From Planctomycetaceae bacterium (GTDB lineage Bacteria; Planctomycetota; Planctomycetia; Planctomycetales; Planctomycetaceae), in contig PBMZ01000003.1 of NCBI GenBank assembly GCA_002722955.1, positions 1-64,000 of the forward strand: DNA of 64,000 bases. The letters are read 5' to 3'. A program made the translations under genes and the position numbers. Under the pieces are notes generated by a model. That model saw nothing but the letters and a program-made list of their open reading frames with translations, had not been told where the DNA came from and ran no database searches. Shown in pieces: positions 54,392 to 63,746 of this stretch; position 1 is the stretch's first letter, and the number at the start of each line of letters is the position of its first letter.

Positions 54392-54811
54392 ATGCGAAAG
54401 TTAATTGCAACGATGGCAAGTTTGATGTTGTTGGCATCCATCTTGACAGTTCAGGATGTCGATCGACTTAGTGCACAAGATGAAGTGAAGAAGGCCGATG
54501 CGAAAGAGAAAGCATCTGCCGAGAAGAAGACCACTCGCAAGAAACCACGCGGTCGATTGCCGAATCAGTACGGAAAGCTTGGGCTCAGCACCAAGCAACG
54601 TGACGACATTTACGCGATTCAAGCTGATTACAAGTCCAAAGTCGACGAACTTCGAAAACAAATCGCAGCGCTTGAGAAAGAGCAAGGCGATAAGATCGTC
54701 GCCGTCTTGACGGACACTCAAAAGACGCGGTTGGACGAACTGCTTAAGGAAGCCGCTGAAAAGGCTTCAAAACGAAAGTCTTCGAGCAAGTCGTCTTCAA
54801 AGTCGGAATAA
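54392..54811 (+). CDS. small periplasmic coiled-coil protein (Spy/CpxP-like)
   Basis: A 139-residue exported protein with signal peptide MRKLIATMASLMLLASILTV. A Lys/Glu/Ala-rich segment precedes a helical domain: GLSTKQRDDIYAIQADYKSK and EQGDKIVAVLTDTQKTRLDE; the L(S/T)xxQ motif appears twice, as in Spy/CpxP-type periplasmic chaperones. The C-terminus is Ser/Lys-rich (KRKSSSKSSSKSE). In planctomycetes such proteins are common and poorly studied. It may buffer misfolded outer proteins, by analogy only. It has its own terminator at 54846. Confidence 0.82.
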   Translation: MRKLIATMASLMLLASILTVQDVDRLSAQDEVKKADAKEKASAEKKTTRKKPRGRLPNQYGKLGLSTKQRDDIYAIQADYKSKVDELRKQIAALEKEQGDKIVAVLTDTQKTRLDELLKEAAEKASKRKSSSKSSSKSE

Positions 54812-54845
54812 CCAACGAAGATAGGAAGATTACCGGGAACCGATT

Positions 54846-54884
54846 GGGGCCTCCATCCGGCAGGGTGAGGCCCCTTTCTTTTTG
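54846..54884 (+). terminator. intrinsic terminator
   Basis: GGGGCCTC pairs with GAGGCCCC around 13 bases and is followed by TTTCTTTTTG. It closes the gene ending at 54811. Confidence 0.9.
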
Positions 54885-54889
54885 TCTTT

Positions 54890-55131
54890 CTGGCCAACGA
54901 CATCCAGAGCGACGCCGATGCCACCCGCAGCTCATTGCGTGTCGAGGTCTTCAATGCCAGCGGCAAGCCGATTAAAGGATTTTCCGCCGATGAAAGTCAA
55001 CCTCTTCGCAGCGACCTATCGCGACACTCACTGAGTTGGAAAGAACGAAACTGTCCAGACTGAATCGACGCCAAGTTCCACTGCGATTCTATCTCGACAA
55101 ATCAAAACTGTTCACGCCAACAGAGAAGTAG
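54890..55131 (+). pseudogene. C-terminal remnant of a larger secreted protein gene
   Basis: The frame from about 54890 reads LANDIQSDADATRSSLRVEV then GKPIKGFSADESQPLRSDLS and SLSWKERN, and after a shift of frame near 55055 continues RRQVPLRFYLDKSKLFTPTE to a TAG at 55129-55131. Together these match the standard C-terminal beta-sandwich of many planctomycete glycosidase-like proteins (LRVExLxxxGxPIxGFSxDD ... PVRLRFxLxxAKLY). There is no start and no upstream body, and it follows a terminator directly, so it is a relic. Confidence 0.65.
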
Positions 55132-55189
55132 AGTGCAGAACGTGGTTTCAGCGGATACGAAAAGTTGCCGCGTTTGCCTCACCGCACCG

Positions 55190-57715
55190 TTAGTCGACAT
55201 ACAAGAACTCGTTACTGCAAATCAGTGCGACGCATAAGTCTTCCCAGGCTACTAAAACGCTTGTTGTTTCCTCTTCGGGAGTTTGTTGTCGTCGCGCCTT
55301 CTGAGATTCGCGAATTATCTCACTGCCAACGGTTTGTTCTTGAGATGTTGGTAGCCGCCCAAACAGCCTTCGGTAAATGAACGTAATGCGTTTTGCTTCG
55401 TCTTCAGATTCCTTATTCGCTTTTTTCGCCAAAGTTTTCGCCGAATTCAGCACCGCCTCGTTGTTGAGCATAAACAGTGCTTGTGGCGCGGATGTCGAGT
55501 CCGTGCGGTTAGGGACAAGCAAATCAGGATTCGCTCCATCGAACAGGTCTAGCGTTGTTTGCGGCTTATCTCGGCTTAATTTCTCGAACATCATTCGGCC
55601 GGAGAGAACCAGTTTCCAGCCAGGAGCATCCTGCGCGCTTCGTTTGATTCGGTCGTCGTGCCAAGCCAGCGTATCCATGAGTGCCTCGGCACTCAAACGT
55701 TTGCGGTTCATGCGTCCGAACCAGCGGTTATCGGGATCGCGAGTGATACTTTCTTTTGTCGCTACGCTCGCTTGCTGATACGTGCGCGATGTCATGATTT
55801 CACGGATCAGCGATTTAACCGACCAGCCGCTTTCCACAAAGCGAACGGCCAAGTAATCAAGCAATTCGGGGTGAGTTGGCGGGACACCCAGCTTGCCGAA
55901 GTTGCTGGGAGTGGCAACGATGCCGCGACCGAAGAGATGCTGCCAGATGCGGTTGGCCATTACTCGCGACGTTAATGGGTGATCGGGACGCGTGAGCCAA
56001 TTTGCGAGTTGCAATCGACCGCTGCCTTGTGGGATTCCCTTCGAGCCATCGTCATTGGTCGGTCTGAAAACACGCGGAGTATCTCTCGGCGCAATCTCGC
56101 CCAACGAAAGGTGATCTCCGCGAATGAATATTGGAATGTCGCCGCTTGCCTTATGGCGAGTCCCTGGAACAGGGCCTTCCTGCATTACAAGTCGCAACGG
56201 GAATTGGCCCAGTTTCTTCTTGAACTCATCGCGCTCGGTCACCAATTTCGCATGTCGCTTAAGCTCCGAGGGATTCTCGTCCCAACCTTTCTTCTTCTGA
56301 TCTTCAAGCAGGTTGGCTTCCTTGACTTTCAGCTCCTTAATGCGCCGCGCAACGTTTGCCTTTTCGTTAGCCGTCTTTGGATCAAGCATCATTTGAGTTT
56401 TCAGTTCGCGGCGTACTTGCATTAACTCGAGTACCTTTTCGTACTTCTCTTCGAGAGCCTCGATCTGCGATTCGAGCTTTGCAAGCTGTTTTTCAGCGGG
56501 CTCAATTTCGCGTTGTTGAGCTTTTGTGAGGACGGCTCGCGCTTGCACTCGACGTCGCGTGCGGGCACTCTTTCCTTCGAATGTAAAGATATGGCTGCTG
56601 TAAAAGATGCCAGCCAAGCCGTAATAGTCGGCCTGCGTGATTGGATCGAATTTATGATCGTGACATCGTGCACAAGACACCGTGAGCCCCAAGAACGTCC
56701 TACCAAGCACGTCGAGTTGTTCGTCAACAAAGTCCGCAATGACCTTTTCTTTGTCATTACCTTCGACGAGATGTGCTAAACCCCAAATGCCCGTTGCCGT
56801 GTGACCTTCTGTGTTGACTAACTTGGGATCATCGAGCGGAATCAAATCGCCGGCGACTTGCAGGCGTACGAATTGATCATACGGCAAGTCGTCATTGAAC
56901 GACTTCACGACCCAATCGCGATAAGGCCCGATCGAAAATCTTCCATTGTCGTTGGCATTGCAAGTTGGATCGTCGTCCGCGTAGCGAACATTGTCGAGCC
57001 AGTGTCGCGCCCAGCGAATCCCAAAGTCCGGCGACTTGAGCATCCGGTCAACCGCACGAGCGAACGCGTCGGGGCGATCATCGCGTAGAAACATGTCGAT
57101 CTCTTCCCGAGTCGGCGGTAGCCCTAATAAATCGTACGCCGCTCGTCGAATGAGAGTTCGCTTATTGGCGGGCGCGGTGAAACTTAAGTTGGCTGCTTTC
57201 AACTTCGCCAACACCAACTGATCGATGTTGCCTTCAGGCCGCTTCGGTGACTGGTACACCCATGACTTTCGAGCCGCTTTGAAGTTAATTGAGGAGCCGA
57301 CCTTCGTCTTTCCATTCCGCGGATCGGGTGCACCCATTTCGACCCACTTGACGAAGTCCGCTATGACGTTTGCTGGCAACTTTGCTTTGGGTGGCATCTT
57401 GAAAGATTCGTGTCGAATTGCCGCAATCAGCAGGCTGTCTTCAGGCTTGCCAGGAACGACGGTCGGTCCACTATCCCCGCCCTTGCGAGTCGCTAAACGC
57501 GTATCCAGCCGTAAACCACCCTTCAATACATTCTTCGCCGCAGCTTCCGATGAGTGGCAAGAATAACATCGCTCGACAAGAACTGGTCGAATCTTCTGCT
57601 CAAAGAACTCAATCCCATCATCACCCCGAGCACACGTTGTCGCTCCGAGCACAGCAAGACAGCTCAAACTAGCTACGTTAACGGCAAAGCAACCGAAGAG
57701 CCCGTTCTCTCTCAT
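55190..57715 (-). CDS. PSD1 / planctomycete cytochrome C domain protein (DUF1549, DUF1553)
   Basis: A secreted cytochrome-like surface protein of 841 residues. I set the start at ATG 57715 (MRENGLFGCFAVNVASLSCL, a signal peptide); the frame upstream to 57850 overlaps a terminator. PSCyt1 carries CYSCHSSEAAAKN near residue 50, DUF1549 the segments IRWARHWLDNVRYADDD and CARCHDHKFDP near residue 345, a long coiled-coil insert (EKQLAKLESQIEALEEKYEK), and DUF1553 with HPLTSRVMANRIWQHLFGRG. It has no DUF1501 neighbour. It is a paralogue of the gene at 509. Intact. Confidence 0.94.
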   Translation of the reverse strand: MRENGLFGCFAVNVASLSCLAVLGATTCARGDDGIEFFEQKIRPVLVERCYSCHSSEAAAKNVLKGGLRLDTRLATRKGGDSGPTVVPGKPEDSLLIAAIRHESFKMPPKAKLPANVIADFVKWVEMGAPDPRNGKTKVGSSINFKAARKSWVYQSPKRPEGNIDQLVLAKLKAANLSFTAPANKRTLIRRAAYDLLGLPPTREEIDMFLRDDRPDAFARAVDRMLKSPDFGIRWARHWLDNVRYADDDPTCNANDNGRFSIGPYRDWVVKSFNDDLPYDQFVRLQVAGDLIPLDDPKLVNTEGHTATGIWGLAHLVEGNDKEKVIADFVDEQLDVLGRTFLGLTVSCARCHDHKFDPITQADYYGLAGIFYSSHIFTFEGKSARTRRRVQARAVLTKAQQREIEPAEKQLAKLESQIEALEEKYEKVLELMQVRRELKTQMMLDPKTANEKANVARRIKELKVKEANLLEDQKKKGWDENPSELKRHAKLVTERDEFKKKLGQFPLRLVMQEGPVPGTRHKASGDIPIFIRGDHLSLGEIAPRDTPRVFRPTNDDGSKGIPQGSGRLQLANWLTRPDHPLTSRVMANRIWQHLFGRGIVATPSNFGKLGVPPTHPELLDYLAVRFVESGWSVKSLIREIMTSRTYQQASVATKESITRDPDNRWFGRMNRKRLSAEALMDTLAWHDDRIKRSAQDAPGWKLVLSGRMMFEKLSRDKPQTTLDLFDGANPDLLVPNRTDSTSAPQALFMLNNEAVLNSAKTLAKKANKESEDEAKRITFIYRRLFGRLPTSQEQTVGSEIIRESQKARRQQTPEEETTSVLVAWEDLCVALICSNEFLYVD

Positions 57716-57840
57716 TCTTGACCTCAGTCCAGTAGCGATTCGGTTGATTCCAAGCGTAGCGCCTGAAGTGTCGTCGTGTCCGATTCTAACAACAACTGGC
57801 CAGCCACTGCTAACTCGGCGGGAGCAGCGTGCAATTGAAA

Positions 57841-57867
57841 AGCCCACCATCCAATTGATGGTGGGCT
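57841..57867 (-). terminator. former terminator of the tRNA-Arg gene
   Basis: AGCCCACCATC pairs with GATGGTGGGCT around a 5-base loop; leftward it is followed by TTTT. It lies 38 bases downstream of the displaced tRNA 3' end (57905), in the orientation of the tRNA, so it was probably the tRNA terminator before an element inserted. Confidence 0.75.
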
Positions 57868-57904
57868 TTCCTGCAAGTGATTGTGATGTTTGGACTTAAG
57901 AAGA

Positions 57905-57945
57905 ACACCCCTCATGGTTCGAACCTGAAACCTCCGGTTCCGTAG
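57905..57945 (-). repeat. attachment-site copy (displaced tRNA-Arg 3' end)
   Basis: Identical to 60658-60698 except one base. It contains the T arm, acceptor 3' strand and part of the anticodon arm. The stretch 57716-58106 holds otherwise only the terminator at 57841 and no gene. Confidence 0.9.
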
Positions 57946-58106
57946 GCAAACGGTTCGATTGAGGTGCGCACTTGATAGATGCCGTTAAGTGCAAATTGGA
58001 CATCGACTTAGGTTTTGTGTCTTCACCCTGAAGCAAGCTTCACTTTCCACAGATTAGTACAAAATGGCATGGAATTACAACAATTCCGTGCCAAGAATCT
58101 CGAATG

Positions 58107-59110
58107 AGTCACTCGCGCCAACTAACACGAAGCCCGCAAAGTCGACCCGTTGCAGATGGCTCTGAGGCCTCGTCGATCCAAGTGCAATTCCACTCCTTGG
58201 TGAAATCGAGCTGTCACAGATTTTTCGGACTTTTCAGAACCACTGCGTTCCGTGTTTCGAAAACTTTGCGAATTTCAATCGACGAAAGTCGGACATCTTT
58301 TGTCGTGCGGTAACCGGCGACGGCATTGAATGCAGGAAGTTGTTCACTGACACCGATGCGGTGCTATATGTCTTTCGTCGCGGGATCATCATCAATGGAA
58401 TCGCGTCGCCGAGCAGTCGTCCTGACTTTCTGGACCGGTCAATCACGTTGACGCTGAATCGACTTGAGCACTTCAAGAGCCAGGCGGACATCGACGCAGA
58501 GTTCGAGAAGGCCCGTCCCGCATTGCTCGGAGCCCCGCTGGATCTGCTCGTGTCCGTTCTTCGACTGCGGCCGTCGATTGATTCATCAAGTGAGTTTCGC
58601 ATGTCCGACTACGCCGGCTTTGGCCGTGCAGTGGCTGCTGTTCGCCATCTGCCTCCCAATGTTTTCGATGATGCGTATCGAAGAGTTCTGAGTGAGCAGT
58701 CGCTAAACATCGTCGAATCGTGCCCCGTAACCGCTCTGATCCGTGTTCTGGCAATCGACGCTGGTCGAGCAAACGCATGGAAGGGAACGGTAAGTCAGCT
58801 CTTTGCACTAATTCTCGACCAGGGAGAGCGTATGTCAAGAAAGTTGCCAGACAGGTTGCCACGTTCGGCTCGTGCGTTGAGCACGCTGTTATCAGAACTG
58901 GCTCCGATGTTAAGGACCGAAGACATCGTTATTGAGAGGCTCCCTCGCACAAATCAGTCACGCCTTTGGAGGATCTACAGGCACGATGAATCCAACAACG
59001 AACTCCTTGATTTAGCGTGTGAATACTCGACGGGTTCCGAAACGGTCGAGCAGAAACCTTCGGACGCAGAGCGGATGGTTTTTGACCAAATTCGAATGAC
59101 GGAGGGCTAG
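58107..59110 (+). pseudogene. P-loop ATPase gene remnant of the integrative element
   Basis: The C-terminal part of a mobile-element ATPase related to DnaB/primase-helicase or virulence-E-like proteins in planctomycete islands. Upstream of the current long frame (from TTG 58340) the same register reads PAKSTRCRWL, an in-frame TGA at 58163-58165, then GLVDPSAIPLLGEIEL, HCVPCFENFANFNRRKSDIF and CRAVTGDGIECRKLFTDTDA. PAKST is the decayed Walker A of (GEQGxAKST). The later part, GIIINGIASPSSRPDFLDRS, is the usual sensor region, and the end (KPSDAERMVFDQIRM) is a C-terminal helical domain. It has lost its N-terminal half and carries one stop. Confidence 0.65.
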
Positions 59111-59115
59111 CAGAA

Positions 59116-59344
59116 TGTCAATTCTTACTACTCGCCCGATTGACGTGGAGCGATGGCTGCCTTCTTCATGGAGCTTGGAATCAAGAAGTCCACTCTTCGA
59201 GCGGCTCGGCGTGCTGGACTCCCGGTCCGGTATCTCCATCGCCAAGGCTTTATCTATGGTCAGGACTGGATCGACTACGTCCTGAATTCTGGCAGCCAAG
59301 GCCAAGACGAGCCCGCCACAATGACTCCTCAACTCTCGAAATAG
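59116..59344 (+). pseudogene. excisionase-like DNA-binding protein with frameshift
   Basis: ATG 59116 opens MSILTTRPIDVERWLPS; the homologous continuation is in another frame, MELGIKKSTLRAARRAGLPV and YLHRQGFIYGQDWIDYVLNS, to 59344. A one-base change near 59163 would join the two into a typical short winged-helix / MerR-like excisionase that precedes the integrase. A 63-residue product from ATG 59153 could still contain the DNA-binding helix. It lies 14 bases before the integrase. Confidence 0.6.
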
Positions 59345-59358
59345 TTGGGGGCATCGTC

Positions 59359-60592
59359 ATGGCGAAAAAGAAACTCAGACGAAGAGAATTTGACTCAAAA
59401 CCACCGAAGGTCCGGATCGCAAGACCGTCCGGTCGCCCCTTTCAAGTCTGCTACGACTGCCCTGTGCAAAAGCGGCAGGTCCGAATCTCGGTGGGGTCAC
59501 GTAACGATGTCGAAGCCGAAAGGCTTAAGGCTGAAACTGAAGCGAAGCTCCTTCTTGGAATCTCGACGCATTCTGCGGGCTCAAGTGCTTACGGCCAGGA
59601 AATTCCTTGGAGTGACTTTCGCGAGGAGTACACAATTCGCCATTTAGCGACTCTTCGAGATTCGTCGGCAGACGACGCTGAGAACCGTTTAGACATTGCA
59701 GAGAGAATTCTTTCGCCCCGCACATTGGGGGAATTCGCCTCTGGGCTTCCGATCTTCGGGCTCGGTTATTGAAAGGAGAGCAAAGCAGACGCAAGAAGCC
59801 CCGGTCTCCCAATACAGTCAGAGGGTACATGAACAGCATCGTCGCTGCTCTCAATTGGGCACATGACGAAGGCTGGCTGGACGAAGCTCCCCGTCGTCCG
59901 AAGGCCCCCAAACGCCGTCACACGCTGATGAAGGGCAGGTCGATCTCCTGCGGTGAATTCGAAGCGATGGTGGAGGCAGTTGAAGAAGTTGTGGGACAAG
60001 AAGGAAAAGAAGCGTGGACGTTCATTCTTCGCGGGCTTTGGGAGTCGGGGCTCCGAATTGGCGAACTCTTGAATACTTCCTGGGAGTTGCCGGCACGATT
60101 CGCCCACGGTGGATTGAAAACGAGCATCCGGTTCTCGAAGTCCCAGCTGACATGCAAAAGAACAATACGGACAAAGAAATCCCTCTGTTGCCTGGGTTTG
60201 AGGACCTGCTGATGGGACTTCCAGAATCCGAGCGAACTGGCTGGGTTTTCGAACCGGCGTCGCTACAGCAAAAGCATGCCCGCCGTCCACGACACGGGCG
60301 GGCGTCTGCCGACTGGGTGAGCAGAGTGATCAGCCGGATCGGCAAAGCAGCGGGAGTCATCGTCGCTGAGGCTAACGAACAAACTGGCCACCCGAAAAAA
60401 TACGCCTCGGCTCACGATCTTCGCCGATCATTGGCGGAGCGTCTTCGAAACGCTGGTGTGCCGCCTCTAGTAATCTGCCGCGTCATGCGGCATACCTCAT
60501 GGGAGACGACTCGAAAGCACTACGCCCCGGGGAACATTCAAACGGACGCGGCGGCACTCCGAAATGTGTTGAATGGAGAAGCTGGCTCTTGA
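59359..60592 (+). pseudogene. tyrosine integrase broken by two frameshifts
   Basis: ATG 59359 starts MAKKKLRRREFDSKPPKVRI and goes on to SPRTLGEFAS near 59738; the next segment SDLRARLLKGEQSRRKKPRS and NTVRGYMNSIVAALNWAHDE is in a second frame, through ESGLRIGELL (catalytic Arg) up to about 60085; the last, GTIRPRWIENEHPVLEVPAD on to the end, is in a third frame and has HDLRRSLAERL (His/Arg) and RHTSWETTRKHY (His/Tyr). All four catalytic motifs of a tyrosine recombinase are present but cannot be made as one protein. A full gene would be about 410 residues. Followed by a hairpin at 60603. Confidence 0.88.
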
Positions 60593-60602
60593 AACGAAAA
60601 AA

Positions 60603-60639
60603 CGCCGGCCCGTTGTACCTGGGTACAATGGGTCCGGCG
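60603..60639 (-). terminator. hairpin terminator of tRNA-Arg within the element
   Basis: CGCCGGCCCGTTGTACC pairs with GGTACAATGGGTCCGGCG with one bulge. Leftward it is followed by TTTTTT, so it terminates the tRNA transcript; it may also end the integrase. Confidence 0.8.
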
Positions 60640-60656
60640 ATTTGACGTAAGTCAAG

Positions 60657-60730
60657 TACACCCCTCAGGGTTCGAACCTGAAACCTCCGGTTCCGTAGAC
60701 CGGTGCTCTATCCAGTTGAGCTAGGGGTGC
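60657..60730 (-). tRNA. tRNA-Arg(ACG)
   Basis: The minus strand folds into a cloverleaf: acceptor GCACCCC/GGGGTGT, D arm GCTC...GAGC, anticodon arm CCGGT-CTACGGA-ACCGG with anticodon ACG, variable AGGTT, and T arm TCAGG-TTCGAAC-CCTGA, with discriminator A. No CCA is encoded. Its last 41 bases are the attachment site of the element at 57905. The tRNA is intact because the element restores its 3' end. Confidence 0.96.
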
Positions 60731-60850
60731 TTGCCGAAATTGGCGGGAGGACTGTTATAACGATTTGATTCGTAAATGGGTAGCGAAAATGGGGGAAGTT
60801 TCTTGAGGGGGAAATTCACGTTTGTGGTGGCTTATAATGGCGTGGCTTTT

Positions 60851-62893
60851 CTATTGTGCTGCCCTAGCGATTTTGGAGGCTCGTTGGGCTTTGCGGTATT
60901 GGTCGAAGCCTGATTTTGTGGGGGCGGTGGCATTCTTGAGAAGTGCTTGGGTTTCGGGACTGTTGATGTTGTTTCCTGAAAGATGCCACAAATCGGCGAC
61001 TTGGGCGGCGACGGCTGCGTCGTAGTTGGCCAATGTTTTGATGACATCGGCCGGTTTCGTGTGCTTTTTGACGATCCGCTGTGCGTAGTCAAAGGCCGTT
61101 GTTCGTTTTTCGTCGCCATCCACGTCGACCCATACAGCACCGGTTGATCCGATGACGTAGGGTTCCCAAACGGGTGAGTCGGGCTGGTAGGCTTTGGCTG
61201 TTGACCAGTACAAGGCGTCAATTCCTGGGCCTCGCGCGACGGCGACCAGATGCACGTCGTGTTTTAAGTCGCGCAGTTTCCATGTGCCTTTCCATTTGAT
61301 TCCAGCTTGGTTATCGCGGATTTGCTCCGATCGGATCAATTGGCCATTCGCATAGAGATCAACGCGATCGGCACTCGTCCACGAGGGGCCCTGAACGCGG
61401 CAATTGACGAGAACTGTACCCCGCTCGTTGGTGGCAACTTGACCGGCACCAAATTGTCGACCGACTGTGATGTCGGTCAGCAATCCATAACTGACAAGCA
61501 CTCGTCCGTCAGTGAAGCTTTTGACGGTTTTCGCAACGTCGATCTTGCTGACGTCAGAATCATCTGTGTAAATGTACGTCCGACCTTGGCCAACAAAGTG
61601 GCGGGCGACATCGTGCGAGTCGCTGCAACCGACCGGCGTAATTGCGTGGCCTCGATTTAGCAGGCCGAACCAGTCGTTGTAGAGTTGCATGGGATCGGTT
61701 TGAGTCGCTCCGGAATTGATCAGCTCCATCGCATTGGCTTGCAGCTTCCAGCCTTCCAAGTTGCGGCCGACAGTTGCGTTGTGCAACTTCGGACCGAACG
61801 GTCGCACGCCGCTGTGGAGATCTCGAGCATGGTTGATGATCACCGCTTGTACGTTGGGTGTGCCAAAGATGCTGGCGAAAATGTCATCCCATGTCATTAG
61901 GCGATAGTCGGGAATCTTGGCGCCGGCTTGGATTGGAAAGACGTTGAAGTGTCCGATCTTTGTGGTAACTTCGTTACCGATGACGGGAGTGAAGAATTGT
62001 CGAACGCCAAGCTCTTTAGCAAGAGGCTCGTAGTCGATGTGGATGTTGTGATCGGTAGCGATCGGGAACTCAATGGCCTCGGCCGCGAGCGTGACCATTC
62101 GCTCGGAGATGGATGCATCACCATGGCGTGAGTGTGTGAATGTATGGACGTGAGTGTCGCAGCTCACTAGCCCGGCTGTATCGACTTCGCGTTGAATGCT
62201 GAGCTGCTTGCGGACTTCATCGCTTGCTTTGATGTCGAGCTTGACGCTATCGATTCCCCACTCGAAGCCGCGTCCTGCGTAAATCGTGTACTTGCCTGGT
62301 GGCAAGCCAAACGTTGCCTCGCCGGTAGAAGTAAAGATGACGCCAGGCCTGACAGCCAAATGATTGGATGGCTTGACTCCAACAGTTGCGAGACTTCCGT
62401 GTTCGTTGATAACGGTAATGCGACACGGAGTCTTCTTACCATGCGACTTGTCAGTGACTGAAATCGTCACTTGCGATTGATTCAATACGGCTGAGAGAGA
62501 ATCATCGTGCAGCGTGATTTGGCCGACTCGGATATCGTCGGTGCCGCGACGGCCGGACTGCTCGATGGTGAGTACATTGCTTCCCTGTTTGAGCGTCTTG
62601 GCGGGGACCTCGAAATAAACTCGCATGTCGTTTTCGTCACGCGGGAGGCGACCGAGTTGCTTGCCGTTGAGACTGACTTGCCAAGTTTGCTTTAGATCCT
62701 GTTGCCGCAAGCTTAAACAACGAGCGTCCGCGTTTTCCTCGGAGGAAAACTCCAGCTTCAGTGAGTGCGCGTCTGGCTGTTCGGGAAAGTCTGCCCACTC
62801 GCGCTGGCCTTCGATTCGGAGATGCTTGAGTTCCTTGAGCAAAACCGTGTCGGCGGCAAGAAGTGTTGTTCCGGCTAGAGTGATAAGCAGCAC
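60851..62893 (-). CDS. CehA/McbA-family PHP-like metallohydrolase, exported
   Basis: A protein of about 680 residues. The frame is open to an ATG at 63064, but that would overlap the rhomboid gene by 149 bases; GTG 62893 (then LLITLAGTTLLAADTVLL, a short signal) is the first start after it. The N-terminal 200 residues are beta-rich (WQVSLNGKQLGRLPRDENDM), then a PHP-type domain: DTHVHTFTHSRHGDASISER with His-x-His, FPIATDHNIHIDY, and CSDSHDVARHFVG near the end as further metal ligands. CehA/McbA homologues hydrolyse carbamates or phosphoesters; the substrate here is unknown. The C-terminus is Ala/Lys-rich. It lies directly after the rhomboid gene. Confidence 0.85.
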   Translation of the reverse strand: MLLITLAGTTLLAADTVLLKELKHLRIEGQREWADFPEQPDAHSLKLEFSSEENADARCLSLRQQDLKQTWQVSLNGKQLGRLPRDENDMRVYFEVPAKTLKQGSNVLTIEQSGRRGTDDIRVGQITLHDDSLSAVLNQSQVTISVTDKSHGKKTPCRITVINEHGSLATVGVKPSNHLAVRPGVIFTSTGEATFGLPPGKYTIYAGRGFEWGIDSVKLDIKASDEVRKQLSIQREVDTAGLVSCDTHVHTFTHSRHGDASISERMVTLAAEAIEFPIATDHNIHIDYEPLAKELGVRQFFTPVIGNEVTTKIGHFNVFPIQAGAKIPDYRLMTWDDIFASIFGTPNVQAVIINHARDLHSGVRPFGPKLHNATVGRNLEGWKLQANAMELINSGATQTDPMQLYNDWFGLLNRGHAITPVGCSDSHDVARHFVGQGRTYIYTDDSDVSKIDVAKTVKSFTDGRVLVSYGLLTDITVGRQFGAGQVATNERGTVLVNCRVQGPSWTSADRVDLYANGQLIRSEQIRDNQAGIKWKGTWKLRDLKHDVHLVAVARGPGIDALYWSTAKAYQPDSPVWEPYVIGSTGAVWVDVDGDEKRTTAFDYAQRIVKKHTKPADVIKTLANYDAAVAAQVADLWHLSGNNINSPETQALLKNATAPTKSGFDQYRKAQRASKIARAAQ

Positions 62894-62915
62894 GGTTGTT
62901 AGCGAGTTGAAGCGT

Positions 62916-63746
62916 CTACTCGTCGTCGTACCGAACAGTGTTGATCGAGATATCCTTGGACTGTTTTGTCCGGACCTTCTTCTTCTTTTTCTTCGAGAGC
63001 CCCGATCGCTGCTTTGAGGTTGCGGTTGTCTTAACGTCTGATCGAGAAAATCGGTCTGTGTCACCGTATGTTCCTTTCAGGACTGCGAACAAATCCCAAT
63101 TCTCGCAGTCAACCCAATCTTGTCGAAGCATGAACGTGCCGAGTGCAAATCCGAGGATGGGCCCGATTACGTGCCCAAGCTCGCCTCCAACTGTGAAACC
63201 TTTAATGAGTCCGAAGATCACATCGATTCCAATGTAGAAAACCCCCATCTTCAGGATGGTGATCTCGATGATGAAGACTCGGATCCAAAGGACGAGCAGG
63301 CAGGAGACTTCGTTCTTCGGAGCCCAGACCAACGACATCGCCATCAGCCCATAGACTACCAAAGATGCCCCGCCAGCACCGGGTGACAAACCTTCATATC
63401 CCAGCATAACGACTTGAATTAGGCAACCGCCGAGAACTCCGATGCCGAGATATGCCAGCAGGAATCGCCACCAGCCCAGTTTGCCTTCGACAACGAGACC
63501 GAAGCACCACAAGAAAATCATGTTGGCGATCAAATGCATGAAGCCGAAATGCAGGAAATTCATCGAGAGCCATTGGTGTGGCTTGAGACCCTCGCCGAAT
63601 TGCAACGCCCAGTTTTGCCAGATTTCGATGTTCTCAAAGGCTCCCATGCCTGTCAGCACGAAGCAAACTACGTTGGCAAATATCAACGCAATTGTAGCCC
63701 AAGGGAAATGGTAGACGGGTGCGTCAGTGCTGAGTGGCACAAGCAT
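62916..63746 (-). CDS. rhomboid family intramembrane serine protease
   Basis: A 276-residue membrane protease with six or so helices. The nucleophile is Ser128 in GAGGASLVVYGLMAM, and His192 in GGELGHVIGPILGF completes the dyad; the oxyanion helix HFGFMHLIANMIFLWCFG is at 66-83. The C-terminal 55 residues are cytoplasmic and basic (KKKKKKVRTKQSKDIS). The rhomboid may cleave membrane-anchored proteins; the target is not visible. It precedes the PHP gene. The 254 bases upstream to the window end show no clear gene. Confidence 0.95.
   Translation of the reverse strand: MLVPLSTDAPVYHFPWATIALIFANVVCFVLTGMGAFENIEIWQNWALQFGEGLKPHQWLSMNFLHFGFMHLIANMIFLWCFGLVVEGKLGWWRFLLAYLGIGVLGGCLIQVVMLGYEGLSPGAGGASLVVYGLMAMSLVWAPKNEVSCLLVLWIRVFIIEITILKMGVFYIGIDVIFGLIKGFTVGGELGHVIGPILGFALGTFMLRQDWVDCENWDLFAVLKGTYGDTDRFSRSDVKTTATSKQRSGLSKKKKKKVRTKQSKDISINTVRYDDE

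Larger units (their letters stand above)
57905..60698. mobile_element. degenerate integrative element in tRNA-Arg
   Basis: A 2.8-kb element lies between two copies of the last 41 bases of the tRNA gene (57905-57945 and 60658-60698, one mismatch). Inside, all rightward, are an ATPase-gene remnant, an excisionase-like frame with a shift, and an integrase gene with two shifts, the integrase being adjacent to the intact tRNA as usual. No other cargo is visible. The element is too small and damaged to move by itself. Confidence 0.85.

Noticed and set aside
57841-57867. Hairpin as terminator of the cytochrome gene at 55190
   Set aside because: It lies upstream of that gene's start; orientation and position fit the displaced tRNA instead.
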